DNA of 64,000 nt from Sphingobacterium alkalisoli (GTDB taxonomy: Bacteria > Bacteroidota > Bacteroidia > Sphingobacteriales > Sphingobacteriaceae), in assembly GCF_005049105.1 (NCBI RefSeq), contig NZ_SUKA01000008.1:1-64000 (forward strand), in the 5' to 3' direction. The translations under genes and the position numbers were made by a program. The stretch's first letter is position 1; each line of letters opens with the position of its first letter. Positions 44,614 to 54,392 of this stretch are shown here, one piece after another. The notes under the pieces are model-generated. The model was not told the DNA's origin. It saw only the letters and a program-made list of their open reading frames with translations, and made no database searches.

Positions 44614-47280
44614 ATGAGTGACGAAACGAATTATCCTGACGAGAACGGCTCAGAAGGTTTAATGCCACAAGAAAACGAACCGACTTCAAATACAATACCA
44701 TTATCGGGACTCTATGAAAATTGGTTCTTGGATTACGCATCGTATGTAATTCTAGATCGAGCCGTACCACATATAAATGATGGGTTCAAACCCGTACAAC
44801 GGCGGATTCTACATTCATTAAAAGAAATGGACGATGGCCGCTTCAATAAAGCTGCTAACGTTATCGGTAATACCATGAAATATCATCCTCATGGTGACGC
44901 TTCTATTGGTGACGCGATGGTACAGTTAGGGCAAAAAGATTTGTTAATCGAATGTCAAGGTAACTGGGGGGATCCTGTAACTGGGGATTCCGCTGCTGCA
45001 CCTCGCTATATTGAAGGGAGATTATCAAAATTCGCTACCGAGGTTGTATTTAATGCCGATACTACAGAATGGCAACTTAGTTATGATGGACGAAACAAGG
45101 AACCCGTAACACTGCCTGTAAAATTTCCATTATTACTTACTCAAGGAGCTGAAGGTATAGCGGTGGGGCTTGCTACCAAAATTATGCCTCACAATTTCAT
45201 CGAACTGATCGAGGGATCCATCCAGGTGCTAAAGGGAGAAAGGCCCAATATTTTTCCAGATTTTCCGACAGGAGGTCTTGCGGATGTTTCCAATTATAAC
45301 GAAGGGCAGCGCGGCGGAAAAATTCGTGTAAGAGCGAAAATTGAAGAACGGGATAAAAAAACGCTGGCTATTACTGAAATCCCTTTCGGTACAACGACTG
45401 GTGCATTGATTGAAAGCATCGTTTCTGCAAATGATAAAGGAAAAATTAAAATAAAAAAAATAGAAGATAATACGGCAGAGTTTGTAGAAATAATGATTCA
45501 TCTCGCACCAGGTATCTCACCCGATGTAACGATAGATGCATTGTACGCATTTACTTCCTGTGAATCGTCTATATCTCCAAATACCTGCGTTATCCGAGAT
45601 AATAAACCTCATTTTCTAAGTGTTAATGATATCTTAATTGAAAATACAAAACAGACTAAATCGCTTTTAAAGCAAGAATTAGAAATACGCTTAAAGGAAT
45701 TACTCGAGAAAATTTTCTTCAGCAATCTGTTAAAGATTTTTATTCAAGAAGGAATGTACAAAAATCCAGATTATGAAAATTCGGGCGATTTCGATACTGT
45801 CGCACAAGTTTTAAACAATTTGTTTACACCGTTCTTTGATCAGTTTTATCGTACAATCACGCCGGAAGACTATAAAAAACTGATCGACAAACCAATGAGT
45901 AGTATCACACGCTTTGATGTTAAGAAGGCGGATGAGCAAATGAAATCCTTAGAAGAAGAAATTAAAGAAATAAAGAAGAACTTAAGGCATCTGACTGAAT
46001 ACGCAATTGATTGGTTTGAACATTTAAGATCTAAATATAGCAAAGGTCGCGGTCGTAAAACTGAATTGCGAATATTTGACAGAGTAGAAGCGGCACAGGT
46101 TGCACTAGCAAATGCTAAACTATATGTAAACCGTACAGAAGGATTCATTGGTACACATTTAAAGAAAGATGAATTTGTAAGTGACTGTTCCGATATCGAC
46201 GAGGTTATCGTTTTCCGTGAAGACGGAAAATATCTGGTCACAAAAGTACAGGATAAAGTTTTTGTCGGAAAAGATATTATTTATGTTGCTGTGTTTAAAC
46301 GTGGTGACGAGCGTACTATCTACAACGCCATATATAAAGACGGCTCTACTGGCACAAGCTATATTAAGCGTTTTGCGGTCACTGCGGTCACACGGGACAA
46401 AGAATATGATATCTCAAAAGGGACTAAAGGGTCTAAATTATTGTATTTTACGGCTAATTCCAATGGAGAAGCAGAGGTGGTACATGTTCAACTTAAACCA
46501 CATACAAAATTAAGGAAACTTACATTTGATCTTGACTTTGCGGAAGTAGCTATCAAAGGTAGAAGTTCACAAGGTAATATCGTCTCTAAATATCCGGTTA
46601 AGAAGATAAATTTCAAAAGTGCGGGTATCTCCACGCTATCAGGGCGCAAAATTTGGTATGATCCGATTCTTAAACGATTAAATGTAGATGAAAGAGGAAC
46701 ATTTTTGGGTGAGTTTGACGGCGACGACAAAATCTTAATGATCATGAATGACGGCTCATATGAATTGTTAAATTTTGACCTCAATAATCACTTTGAAGAA
46801 AAGATGATCAGGATTGAGAAATATTTAGCGGATCATATATATACAGCTATTCATCAAGATGGTAAATCAGGCACGTATTATGTAAAACGGTTTAAATTTG
46901 ATGACATCCCTTTAGGAAAACGTACCTTATTTATCAATGACGATCCGAAATCCAAGCTTGTTCTTTTAACCAACAATACATCTGCGGTAGTCCAATTGGA
47001 TATTCTTAAAGGGAAAACCCAAACACCTGAAACCTTAGAACAACCGTTAAACGAAGTCATAGACCTAAAAGGGATGAAGGCTCAAGGAAATAGACTTTCT
47101 TTCCATACCGTAAAAGAAATTAAGATTTTAACAACGGAGATAGATTTATCTTTGAGTTCCGCTTCTGTAAACAAAGAAGCTAAGCCCGAAGAGCTTAATT
47201 CAAATAACGAAATCTCTTTGGAGATCACTAATCCTGATGATGTCCAGATAGATGACGATGGACAAATCGAATTATTTTAA
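44614..47280 (+). CDS. parC: DNA topoisomerase IV subunit A
   Basis: 888 residues. The breakage-reunion domain starts with LYENWFLDYASYVILDRAVP and contains the catalytic Tyr in AAPRYIEGRLS (about residue 132). The C-terminal beta-pinwheel repeats follow from about residue 500 (for example GRSSQGNIVSKYPVKKI). A true GyrA box was not found, and the length fits the Bacteroidota ParC-like paralogue rather than GyrA. It decatenates daughter chromosomes with ParE; no parE gene is adjacent. Confidence 0.9.
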   Translation: MSDETNYPDENGSEGLMPQENEPTSNTIPLSGLYENWFLDYASYVILDRAVPHINDGFKPVQRRILHSLKEMDDGRFNKAANVIGNTMKYHPHGDASIGDAMVQLGQKDLLIECQGNWGDPVTGDSAAAPRYIEGRLSKFATEVVFNADTTEWQLSYDGRNKEPVTLPVKFPLLLTQGAEGIAVGLATKIMPHNFIELIEGSIQVLKGERPNIFPDFPTGGLADVSNYNEGQRGGKIRVRAKIEERDKKTLAITEIPFGTTTGALIESIVSANDKGKIKIKKIEDNTAEFVEIMIHLAPGISPDVTIDALYAFTSCESSISPNTCVIRDNKPHFLSVNDILIENTKQTKSLLKQELEIRLKELLEKIFFSNLLKIFIQEGMYKNPDYENSGDFDTVAQVLNNLFTPFFDQFYRTITPEDYKKLIDKPMSSITRFDVKKADEQMKSLEEEIKEIKKNLRHLTEYAIDWFEHLRSKYSKGRGRKTELRIFDRVEAAQVALANAKLYVNRTEGFIGTHLKKDEFVSDCSDIDEVIVFREDGKYLVTKVQDKVFVGKDIIYVAVFKRGDERTIYNAIYKDGSTGTSYIKRFAVTAVTRDKEYDISKGTKGSKLLYFTANSNGEAEVVHVQLKPHTKLRKLTFDLDFAEVAIKGRSSQGNIVSKYPVKKINFKSAGISTLSGRKIWYDPILKRLNVDERGTFLGEFDGDDKILMIMNDGSYELLNFDLNNHFEEKMIRIEKYLADHIYTAIHQDGKSGTYYVKRFKFDDIPLGKRTLFINDDPKSKLVLLTNNTSAVVQLDILKGKTQTPETLEQPLNEVIDLKGMKAQGNRLSFHTVKEIKILTTEIDLSLSSASVNKEAKPEELNSNNEISLEITNPDDVQIDDDGQIELF

Positions 47281-47285
47281 CCATA

Positions 47286-47328
47286 TAGGTTTAGGGGCGT
47301 AGCTGCAATGTTGCACGCCCTAAACCTA
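47286..47328 (+). terminator. Hairpin after parC
   Basis: Arms TAGGTTTAGGGGCGT (47286-47300) and ACGCCCTAAACCTA (47315-47328) pair with one bulged G. No marked T run. Confidence 0.65.
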
Positions 47329-47450
47329 ATCAACTAGAAACAAGAAACTTATATATTCAACAACTGTTCACATAAATTAAAGCGTATGTTGGCCTTATTT
47401 TTGGAATAGGAAATTGTAGCACTAACACCCCTCTAATCGTTCTATTGTAG

Positions 47451-48206
47451 ATGAATTTTTTTAGTAAATTTTTTGGTAGCAAAAGTCTTAATAACAAAAA
47501 AGTAGCCGATTTAAGTTGGATGGAAATAGACATCCACAACCATATTCTCCCTTCTATTGATGATGGCAGTAAAAGTATTGAACAATCCCTCCATTTAATA
47601 CGGAAATTAAACAAGATGGGATTGAAAAATTTTGTATGTACTCCTCACGTGATGGAAGACGTACACCCTAATACACCTGAAACAATTAGGGAGGCGTATC
47701 ACAAGCTTAGCCTAGCCTTGAAAGAAGCAGATAATGACACTACAATTAAATTTAGTGCCGAGTACATGATTGATTCCGGTATAGAAAAATGGATAAATTC
47801 GAATCAACTATGTCCATTACCCAACAATTACATGCTTATAGAAATGTCTTACTTAAACGAGTCTCAGGGACTTTTTAAAACTATTCAAGATATTCAAAAT
47901 TTAGGATTAAAGCCCATTTTAGCGCATCCTGAAAGGTATAATTATTATCACATGAGTTTTAATACTTATAAACAGATTAAAGATGCAGGGTGTGCACTTC
48001 AATTAAACCTGCTTTCCATTAGCAGATACTATGGTGAACATGTAAAATCTACAGCACTTACCTTAATAAAATCGGGTATGTACGATTTTGTAGGAACCGA
48101 TTTGCATCACGAGAAGCATTTAAATGCATTAAACCAGGTTGCTTTGAAATACGATATTCCTGATTTGTTAACGCCATGCACTATACGAAATAAAGAACTC
48201 CTTTAA
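47451..48206 (+). CDS. CpsB/YwqE-type tyrosine-protein phosphatase (PHP fold)
   Basis: 251 residues. The PHP metal-binding pattern is DIHNHILPSIDDGS (about residues 27-40), CTPHV, a later LAHPERY and GTDLHHEKH. These match Mn-dependent polymerase-and-histidinol-phosphatase-like tyrosine phosphatases that dephosphorylate BY-kinases of capsule synthesis. No BY-kinase or capsule gene is next to it, so its partner lies elsewhere. Confidence 0.88.
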   Translation: MNFFSKFFGSKSLNNKKVADLSWMEIDIHNHILPSIDDGSKSIEQSLHLIRKLNKMGLKNFVCTPHVMEDVHPNTPETIREAYHKLSLALKEADNDTTIKFSAEYMIDSGIEKWINSNQLCPLPNNYMLIEMSYLNESQGLFKTIQDIQNLGLKPILAHPERYNYYHMSFNTYKQIKDAGCALQLNLLSISRYYGEHVKSTALTLIKSGMYDFVGTDLHHEKHLNALNQVALKYDIPDLLTPCTIRNKELL

Positions 48207-48231
48207 CCAATAAACTCGAAGAATCTCAAGT

Positions 48232-48747
48232 TTATTGGTTGTTTGATCTTAAATATTTTTGCAGTTTGGGAGCTATGACAGCTTCACAAAACGGATTCTC
48301 TGGATTTCGATTAAAATAGTTGTGATGATAATCTTCCGCAACCCAAAATTGCTGCGCCTGCTCCACAGCTGTGACAATAGGATCATCGAAGACTTTCGCT
48401 TCCGATAATTCTTCGATCATCTTTTCAGATTGAAGTTTCTGATCATCTGTATGATAGAATATAACGGATCTGTACTGAGTCCCTACATCTTCTCCTTGTC
48501 GGTTTAATGTGGTCGGATTATGTGTTTTAAAGAAAATAGCCAATAGATCCGGGAAACTGAGTAACGTTTCATCAAATTCTACATGAACGACTTCGACATG
48601 TCCCGTTGCTCCAGAACAAACTTGTTCATAGGTTGGATTCTCCCGCTTTCCCCCCATATACCCAGGTAAAACGGAAAGGATACCTTTTGTATTTAGAAAG
48701 ATGATTTCAGTACACCAAAAACAGCCTCCGCCAAATGTTGCTTTCAT
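48232..48747 (-). CDS. msrA: Peptide methionine sulfoxide reductase MsrA
   Basis: About 171 residues. Catalytic Cys in ATFGGGCFWCTE near the N-terminus; further family blocks CSGATGHVEVVHVEFDE, TLNRQGEDVGTQYRSVIF and EDYHHNYFNRNP. It reduces methionine-S-sulfoxide. The frame is open to 48813, but a TACATTTG box at 48789-48796 lies inside that extension, so the ATG at 48747 is preferred; 48786 is a second choice. Confidence 0.93.
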   Translation of the reverse strand: MKATFGGGCFWCTEIIFLNTKGILSVLPGYMGGKRENPTYEQVCSGATGHVEVVHVEFDETLLSFPDLLAIFFKTHNPTTLNRQGEDVGTQYRSVIFYHTDDQKLQSEKMIEELSEAKVFDDPIVTAVEQAQQFWVAEDYHHNYFNRNPENPFCEAVIAPKLQKYLRSNNQ

Positions 48748-48788
48748 CGAAAAATATTTATTTTGTATTCCGTCTCTCACGGACATTA

Positions 48789-48796
48789 CAAATGTA
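48789..48796 (-). promoter_or_regulatory. Candidate -7 box of msrA
   Basis: TACATTTG on the minus strand matches TAnnTTTG; the predicted start near 48782 gives a leader of about 35 bases to the ATG at 48747. Confidence 0.4.
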
Positions 48797-48936
48797 GAAA
48801 TTATCTTACTCATTTATATAACTTCTCCGACAAATGCATTTTAATAGTTTATTTTAAAACAAATATGCAACAACAAATAACTTTTTTAAGTTTATTCGCA
48901 TTTTATTGCGTTTTTGTTTAACTTTAGTTTAATATT

Positions 48937-50166
48937 ATGACAATGAAAAATCCAAAAATTGTATTAACACTTATTTTTATTCTTTTCTTAGGATTAATTT
49001 CCGAGACTAGAGCTCAAATTGATTCGACGCAATATCGTCGCATTGTACAAATACTAAAAGACAACAGCGAAACGGTGGCTCCTGACAAACGAATCAAAAT
49101 CCTGGAAATCGCTGGAGCAAATATTCCAAACAACGAGTATATTATCCAAACTACAGAGAGAGAATTAGTTACTCAATTGCAACAAAAATTATCTAATGTC
49201 GAAGCAAAAATTATATTCAGCACACTCCCCGATAGTAGCGTCGGCGAAAAAATACATGGAATAGCAAATTTATCTGTGGCTAATCTACGCACCCGACCTA
49301 GCCATGCGGCCGAAATGGCCACACAGGTGTTGTTGGGAACCCAAGTAGATATTTTGCAGAAAATTGCCGGTGATTTCCGTATCCGTACACCAGAGGGCTA
49401 TATTGCCTGGGTTCCAACTTCTTCTGTAACTGCTATGACAAATATGGAATTGAACCTCTGGAGGAAAAAAACTAAATTGATTTATATAGAAGAGTTTGGA
49501 AGGTCGTACTCTGCAGCAAACAAAACTAGTCTACGTGTTTCAGACCTCGTGTACGGAAACATTCTCTCATTGGTAAAGGAGGAAAAGGGATATTATAAAG
49601 TGGAATATCCAGACAAACGAGTCGCCTATATTTTGAAGGATGAAGCTATTCGACTCGACGAATGGATTAATTCAAGACAAGCGACACCGGAAAATATTAT
49701 TTCAAGTGCCAAGAGCATGCTCGGTCTACCTTATCTATGGGGAGGCACATCGGTAAAAGGCGTGGATTGTAGCGGTTTTACAAAAACGTCTTTTTACATG
49801 AATGGATTTGTCATTCCACGTGACGCATCGCAACAGGTGTTGGCCGGAGAGAGAATTGAAATTTTAGATGAAGAGGGAAATTTCAGTCCAGAATTGGCCT
49901 TAAAAAACTTAAATCCTGCTGATCTACTATTTTTTGCCGGTGGTAAAAACAGAAACTCCAATGCGCGCATAACACATGTTGCGCTATATCTCGGGAATGG
50001 AGAGTTTATTCACGCTGCCGGCACAGTGCGTATCAATTCCATGTTAAAGGATGCCGAAAACTTTGATGATTTTCAAACACGCACCGTCGTAGCAGCCAGA
50101 AGATATATCGGAACAAAAGATGAGCAAATAAAAAATATTAAAGAGCATTCATATTATACAAACTAA
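48937..50166 (+). CDS. NlpC/P60-family cell-wall hydrolase with SH3-like domains
   Basis: 409 residues. A signal peptide ends near TRAQ (about residue 27). Two SH3-like regions follow (about 105-165 and 180-245; VANLRTRPSHAAEMATQVLLG and KTSLRVSDLVYGNIL). The C-terminal NlpC/P60 domain (about 255-385) has the catalytic Cys in LWGGTSVKGVDCSGFTK and His in ITHVALYLGNGEFIHAAG. This matches gamma-D-glutamyl-diaminopimelate endopeptidases. The dipeptide epimerase gene follows within 6 bases, so both probably act on peptidoglycan peptides. An alternative start is the ATG at 48943. Confidence 0.92.
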   Translation: MTMKNPKIVLTLIFILFLGLISETRAQIDSTQYRRIVQILKDNSETVAPDKRIKILEIAGANIPNNEYIIQTTERELVTQLQQKLSNVEAKIIFSTLPDSSVGEKIHGIANLSVANLRTRPSHAAEMATQVLLGTQVDILQKIAGDFRIRTPEGYIAWVPTSSVTAMTNMELNLWRKKTKLIYIEEFGRSYSAANKTSLRVSDLVYGNILSLVKEEKGYYKVEYPDKRVAYILKDEAIRLDEWINSRQATPENIISSAKSMLGLPYLWGGTSVKGVDCSGFTKTSFYMNGFVIPRDASQQVLAGERIEILDEEGNFSPELALKNLNPADLLFFAGGKNRNSNARITHVALYLGNGEFIHAAGTVRINSMLKDAENFDDFQTRTVVAARRYIGTKDEQIKNIKEHSYYTN

Positions 50167-50172
50167 TATACC

Positions 50173-51225
50173 ATGAGTTTATCTAATTGGGAAACTAAAA
50201 AAATGGGGAAGTTTACCCTGAGATACCAACCATACACGTTGGAAATGAAACACGTATTTACTGTTGCATCCTTCAGTCGCAACACTACGCCTGTTGTATT
50301 AACGGAATTAGAATACGATGGAATAATTGGGTATGGTGAAGCCAGTATGCCGCCTTACTTAGGTGAGTCTCAAGAAAGTGTTGTCTCTTTTCTAAAACAA
50401 GTGGATTTGGGCTCTTTCAACTCACCTTTTCAAACTGAAGAAATTTTAAGCTATGTAGACGCTCTCGCAAAAAAAAATACCGCAGCAAAAGCAGCAGTAG
50501 ATATCGCATTACATGATTTGTTAGGCAAAATCATGAATCAACCATTTTATAAAATCTGGGGGTTAAATCCAGACTCTATACCTCCTACTTCTTATACAAT
50601 AGGTATTGATACCGAAGAGATGATTCGTAAAAAAGTTTCAGAAGCAGGTCAATTTAAAATCCTGAAGATAAAATTAGGACTGGCAACAGACAAGATGATC
50701 ATAAATACGATTCGTTCGGTTACTGACGTTCCGCTGTGTGCTGATGTAAATCAAGGTTGGAAAAATAAAGAAGAGGCGTTAGAAATGGCGTATTGGCTTG
50801 CTGAACAGAATGTGGCATTCTTGGAACAACCGATGCCAAAAGAGCAAATAGATGATAATGCCTGGCTCACCGCCCATTCTCCGATTCCAACTATTGCAGA
50901 CGAAGGTTGTCAACGTTTGTCAGATGTAACCAAACTTCAAGGTGTGTATACGGGGATCAATATCAAACTGATGAAGTGCACTGGTATGCGTGAAGCAAAA
51001 CGAATGGCAGAATTAGCGCGATCATTAGATATGAAGGTGATGTTGGGCTGTATGACAGAGACATCATGCGCCATATCAGCGGCATCTCAATTGGCTCCCT
51101 TGGTGGATTGGGCAGATCTTGATGGAGCGCTGTTAATCGGGAACGACATTTATAGTGGTATGATTGTTACTGATGGGATTTGTAAATTACCCAATCGACC
51201 GGGCATTGGCATTATTAAAAATTAA
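50173..51225 (+). CDS. L-Ala-D/L-Glu (dipeptide) epimerase
   Basis: 350 residues, enolase superfamily, muconate-lactonizing group. The catalytic Lys pair region is ILKIKLG; metal ligands are in CADVNQGW, FLEQPMP and TIADEGC; the second-Lys segment is INIKLMKCTG. It epimerises L-Ala-D-Glu from murein to L-Ala-L-Glu for degradation. It lies 6 bases after the NlpC/P60 gene. The ATG at 50203 is an alternative start closer to typical family N-termini. Confidence 0.9.
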   Translation: MSLSNWETKKMGKFTLRYQPYTLEMKHVFTVASFSRNTTPVVLTELEYDGIIGYGEASMPPYLGESQESVVSFLKQVDLGSFNSPFQTEEILSYVDALAKKNTAAKAAVDIALHDLLGKIMNQPFYKIWGLNPDSIPPTSYTIGIDTEEMIRKKVSEAGQFKILKIKLGLATDKMIINTIRSVTDVPLCADVNQGWKNKEEALEMAYWLAEQNVAFLEQPMPKEQIDDNAWLTAHSPIPTIADEGCQRLSDVTKLQGVYTGINIKLMKCTGMREAKRMAELARSLDMKVMLGCMTETSCAISAASQLAPLVDWADLDGALLIGNDIYSGMIVTDGICKLPNRPGIGIIKN

Positions 51226-51236
51226 CTATTCCCAAT

Positions 51237-51288
51237 ATTAAAAGAGCGAAAGGCCTTGAAAATTAGCAAGGCCTTTCGCTCTTTTAAT
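51237..51288. terminator. Bidirectional terminator, 22-bp perfect stem
   Basis: Arms at 51237-51258 and 51267-51288 are exact complements around an 8-base loop, with A runs on one side and T runs on the other. It separates the convergent epimerase and carboxypeptidase genes; the latter's stop codon (51284-51286) lies inside the stem. Confidence 0.92.
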
Positions 51289-52792
51289 GAATCCTATTTT
51301 TAAATGTCAAATCGTTAATACCCTTCGACAAATCGATGAGATAACCATTAAAAACCGCATATTTCAAATTACCGGATGAATCACCTAAATAAAAATTGGT
51401 GGTTCCGCCCAAATCAATCGAAGATGTCGTAAAAAATTGCTTTTGTGTAAATAAATGAACAGGTAAACCATGAAGTTTACTTTCTCTTGTGGTTCCAACT
51501 GTTTTGACAGGAATAGCCATAAATCCTTTTTTCAACAAAGCGTAAGCTTGTTCCATAGTTAAAGACGAAATATCATTAACCACATTGGTAGCTAACTTTG
51601 CTGCAACAAAATGGAGTCCATCTGCGTCTATCTCATCATAGCCGATAGATTCAGGTAAATCACCTATATCTTCCACTCGTCCTCTCACGAAATAATCTCT
51701 TCCTACCGTTGTTTCGCCTCTTCGGATAGCAATATCCGTTTTTAACGGAATACTGTCATTCCCAAGGGATAAATTTCGAATAACTACATCATGCAAAAGA
51801 GAAGCATTGAACGGAATATCTTCATAATGCGTTGCTTCGTATTTTTTGTAGCTTCCTTCGGCAATTTGAATCAGTGCATTTAAGATGATAATAAAATTCA
51901 ATCTACGGATTTCCTGTTTCTCTGGATCTCCCTTAAGTCCACCGGATTCTATAAGTACAGTACTTGCACCCCACGATTGAAAATTGTCACCAAATCCTCT
52001 AGGCGTATAGGTATCATCATACTTTGCTACCGCATCGGGAATATACTGTTGTAAAATTTCATTCATACCGACGATCAATTGCATCGCACCTTCACGTACT
52101 TCATTTATTTCCCGTCCTTCATTGTAAGCTGGTGCCAACAACGAAATGGTCACAGGATTTTTAGTACCGGGCACATTGTAATATATACTTTGATCGTGTA
52201 GATTAAACCCGTACTGTGGAACTATTGCTTTCGCTCGGGTTTTAAGCAACGCACCTTCTACAGTCTGTCCCGCCCGGGCATCTCGATTCAGATCGATACT
52301 TTGTGCATTCCTTCTATTATAAATTTCCGCTCCATCTGGATTAAGCATAGGAATAAAATGGATGCGTAATTTATTCTTAAGCAGGCCTCTTATTTCAGAC
52401 GCACCGTCATCTTTTCCTTCTAAATAATTAAACAGGTCAAACAAAGCCATGGTTGCCGTCGGTTCGTCTCCATGCATCTGCGACCACAGCATCACGTTAA
52501 TATCTCCCTCACCATACGTTAATTCATAGATCGATCGTCCCTGTACGGATTTCCCTATTTGATCAACGAGGAGCACTTTATTTTGTGCATGCACTTTTAT
52601 CAACGAATCAACGTCGCTATGTTTAAAACGTCGATAAAACAAAGCCGGTTCTTTATATTTTTCATGTAGGGTATTAAACTGTGTTGTATCTAATTTCATT
52701 GCTTTTGAAAAATCTGAATCAGAGGTTGACGAAGGTGGGTTACCGCAGGAGGCGAAGACCGTAATTGCTAATAGGACAAGAAGTGATTTCAT
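51284..52792 (-). CDS. M14-family zinc carboxypeptidase, lipoprotein
   Basis: 502 residues. A lipobox with Cys16 (VFASC) ends the signal. Zinc ligands are in QMHGDEPTATMALF (HxxE) and FNLHDQS; the substrate-binding NPDGAEIYNRRNAQ and DLNRDAR are present, as is the catalytic Glu in TVLIESGGL. M14 members trim C-terminal residues from peptides, some from murein stem peptides. With the convergent NlpC/P60 and epimerase genes, a role in cell-wall peptide turnover is plausible. The C-terminal part (about 330-502) is an accessory region. Confidence 0.9.
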   Translation of the reverse strand: MKSLLVLLAITVFASCGNPPSSTSDSDFSKAMKLDTTQFNTLHEKYKEPALFYRRFKHSDVDSLIKVHAQNKVLLVDQIGKSVQGRSIYELTYGEGDINVMLWSQMHGDEPTATMALFDLFNYLEGKDDGASEIRGLLKNKLRIHFIPMLNPDGAEIYNRRNAQSIDLNRDARAGQTVEGALLKTRAKAIVPQYGFNLHDQSIYYNVPGTKNPVTISLLAPAYNEGREINEVREGAMQLIVGMNEILQQYIPDAVAKYDDTYTPRGFGDNFQSWGASTVLIESGGLKGDPEKQEIRRLNFIIILNALIQIAEGSYKKYEATHYEDIPFNASLLHDVVIRNLSLGNDSIPLKTDIAIRRGETTVGRDYFVRGRVEDIGDLPESIGYDEIDADGLHFVAAKLATNVVNDISSLTMEQAYALLKKGFMAIPVKTVGTTRESKLHGLPVHLFTQKQFFTTSSIDLGGTTNFYLGDSSGNLKYAVFNGYLIDLSKGINDLTFKNRIH

Positions 52793-52996
52793 CTATTTAT
52801 TTTTTTCAATGGTTGATGAGAGAGCTCGATGTAAATAATCATTGCCTTGTGTGTCAATATTATTTATATCTCGGTTTCATATGTATATAACCTATTTTCT
52901 AATGATTTGTTCAATCACCGCGCCAGAAAATTCGCTTCCCCGACGGAAATTGCTCCTATCCTAATCCTAATGTGTTTAGGAATGTTCTTTTATCCA

Positions 52997-54331
52997 TTAG
53001 CGATTAAATAATAAACGATGACCTGTCCCCACTTCAATGATTTCGCCTCTGGAATAAGCCAGATTCCCAGAGACAATGGTATGCTCAACAGTTGATGAAA
53101 ATGAGTGATTTTCAAAAGGAGACCAACCACATTTGGACAAAATATTTTCCTTTTGTACGGTATATGGTTTATTCAAATCCACCAAAACTAAATCGGCCCA
53201 ATAACCTTCACGGATGAATCCGCGTTGTTCGATTTGGAAACAAATAGCGGTATTATGTGCTGTTTTCTGAACAACCTGTTCTAACGTCATCTTACCTTGC
53301 TTAACCATGTCCAAAAGAGCGAGTAAAGCGTGCTGTACTAAAGGTCCTCCAGATGGAGCCTGCAAATAAGATTGTTGTTTTTCTTCTAATGTATGAGGAG
53401 CATGATCCGTAGCTATAACGTCAATATGACCATCCAAGACTGCTTTCAAAATTTGATCCCTATCTTCTATTGTTTTAACAGCTGGATTCCACTTAATAAA
53501 ATTCCCTTTAGTGCTATAATCTTTATCTGAAAACCATAAATGATGTACGCATGCCTCCGAAGTAATTCTTTTTTCAGCAAGCGGTATAGCATTATCAAAT
53601 AAAGAAGTCTCCCGACCGGTTGAAATATGTAAAATATGTAACCGAGCATTATTCTTCTTTGCAAGCTCCACCGCTTTAGCGGACGACAGGTAACAAGCCT
53701 CGGCCGAGCGAATTTGCGGATGCATTTCTATCGTTATCGCCTCTCTAAATCGTTCTTTATAACTGGCTAAATTCGCTTTTATAGTAGCTTCGTCTTCACA
53801 ATGTGTTGCGATCAATGTCGGTGAGTTTCTAAAAATATTTGCCAGCGCCGTTTCATCGTCGACCAACATATTTCCAGTGGAAGACCCCATAAAGACCTTT
53901 ACTCCACATACATCGCGCGGGTTCGTTTTTAAAACTTCATCCAAATTATCATTACCCGCCCCCATAAAGAAGGAGAAATTCGCTAATGAGGAATCTTGTG
54001 CGATATCGTATTTATCTTGAAGAAGTTTCTGTGTCAATGTATTGGGAACCGTATTGGGCATTTCCATAAAGGAAGTCGTCCCTCCGGCTACTGCAGCACG
54101 GCTCTCGGTAAAAATACTGGCTTTGTAAGTCAATCCAGGTTCGCGAAAATGCACCTGATCATCTATTAATCCAGGCAAAAGATGTAATCCCTCGGCATTT
54201 ATCTCCTTATCTGACAGTTTATCGATCTGATTTCCAATAATTTCTATACGCCCATTTTTGATATATATATCCTGAACTTGTATAGTTCCTTCATTTACAA
54301 TTTGGGCATTTTTTATAAGTAAGGTCGACAT
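52997..54331 (-). CDS. pyrC: Dihydroorotase
   Basis: About 444 residues, amidohydrolase fold, multidomain-type (class I) dihydroorotase. The family blocks are IDDQVHFREPG, MEMPNT, GVKVFMGSSTG, ATHCEDE, LHILHIST and ATDHAPH. It closes N-carbamoyl-aspartate to dihydroorotate in pyrimidine synthesis. The first His of the usual HxH metal motif is Gln here (QVH). The frame is open upstream to 54421, but that part is low-quality and overlaps the ABC gene, so the ATG at 54331 is chosen. Confidence 0.9.
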   Translation of the reverse strand: MSTLLIKNAQIVNEGTIQVQDIYIKNGRIEIIGNQIDKLSDKEINAEGLHLLPGLIDDQVHFREPGLTYKASIFTESRAAVAGGTTSFMEMPNTVPNTLTQKLLQDKYDIAQDSSLANFSFFMGAGNDNLDEVLKTNPRDVCGVKVFMGSSTGNMLVDDETALANIFRNSPTLIATHCEDEATIKANLASYKERFREAITIEMHPQIRSAEACYLSSAKAVELAKKNNARLHILHISTGRETSLFDNAIPLAEKRITSEACVHHLWFSDKDYSTKGNFIKWNPAVKTIEDRDQILKAVLDGHIDVIATDHAPHTLEEKQQSYLQAPSGGPLVQHALLALLDMVKQGKMTLEQVVQKTAHNTAICFQIEQRGFIREGYWADLVLVDLNKPYTVQKENILSKCGWSPFENHSFSSTVEHTIVSGNLAYSRGEIIEVGTGHRLLFNR

Positions 54332-54392
54332 GAAGTTTGCGTATTTAATCCGTATTACAAACTTAATAAAAGTATTTAGAGTTCCCCTTAAA

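Noticed and set aside
52960-52985. TCCTAA/TTAGGA hairpin downstream of the dihydroorotase gene
   Set aside because: Stem of six bases with A/T-rich pairs and no T run on the minus strand; too weak to call a terminator.
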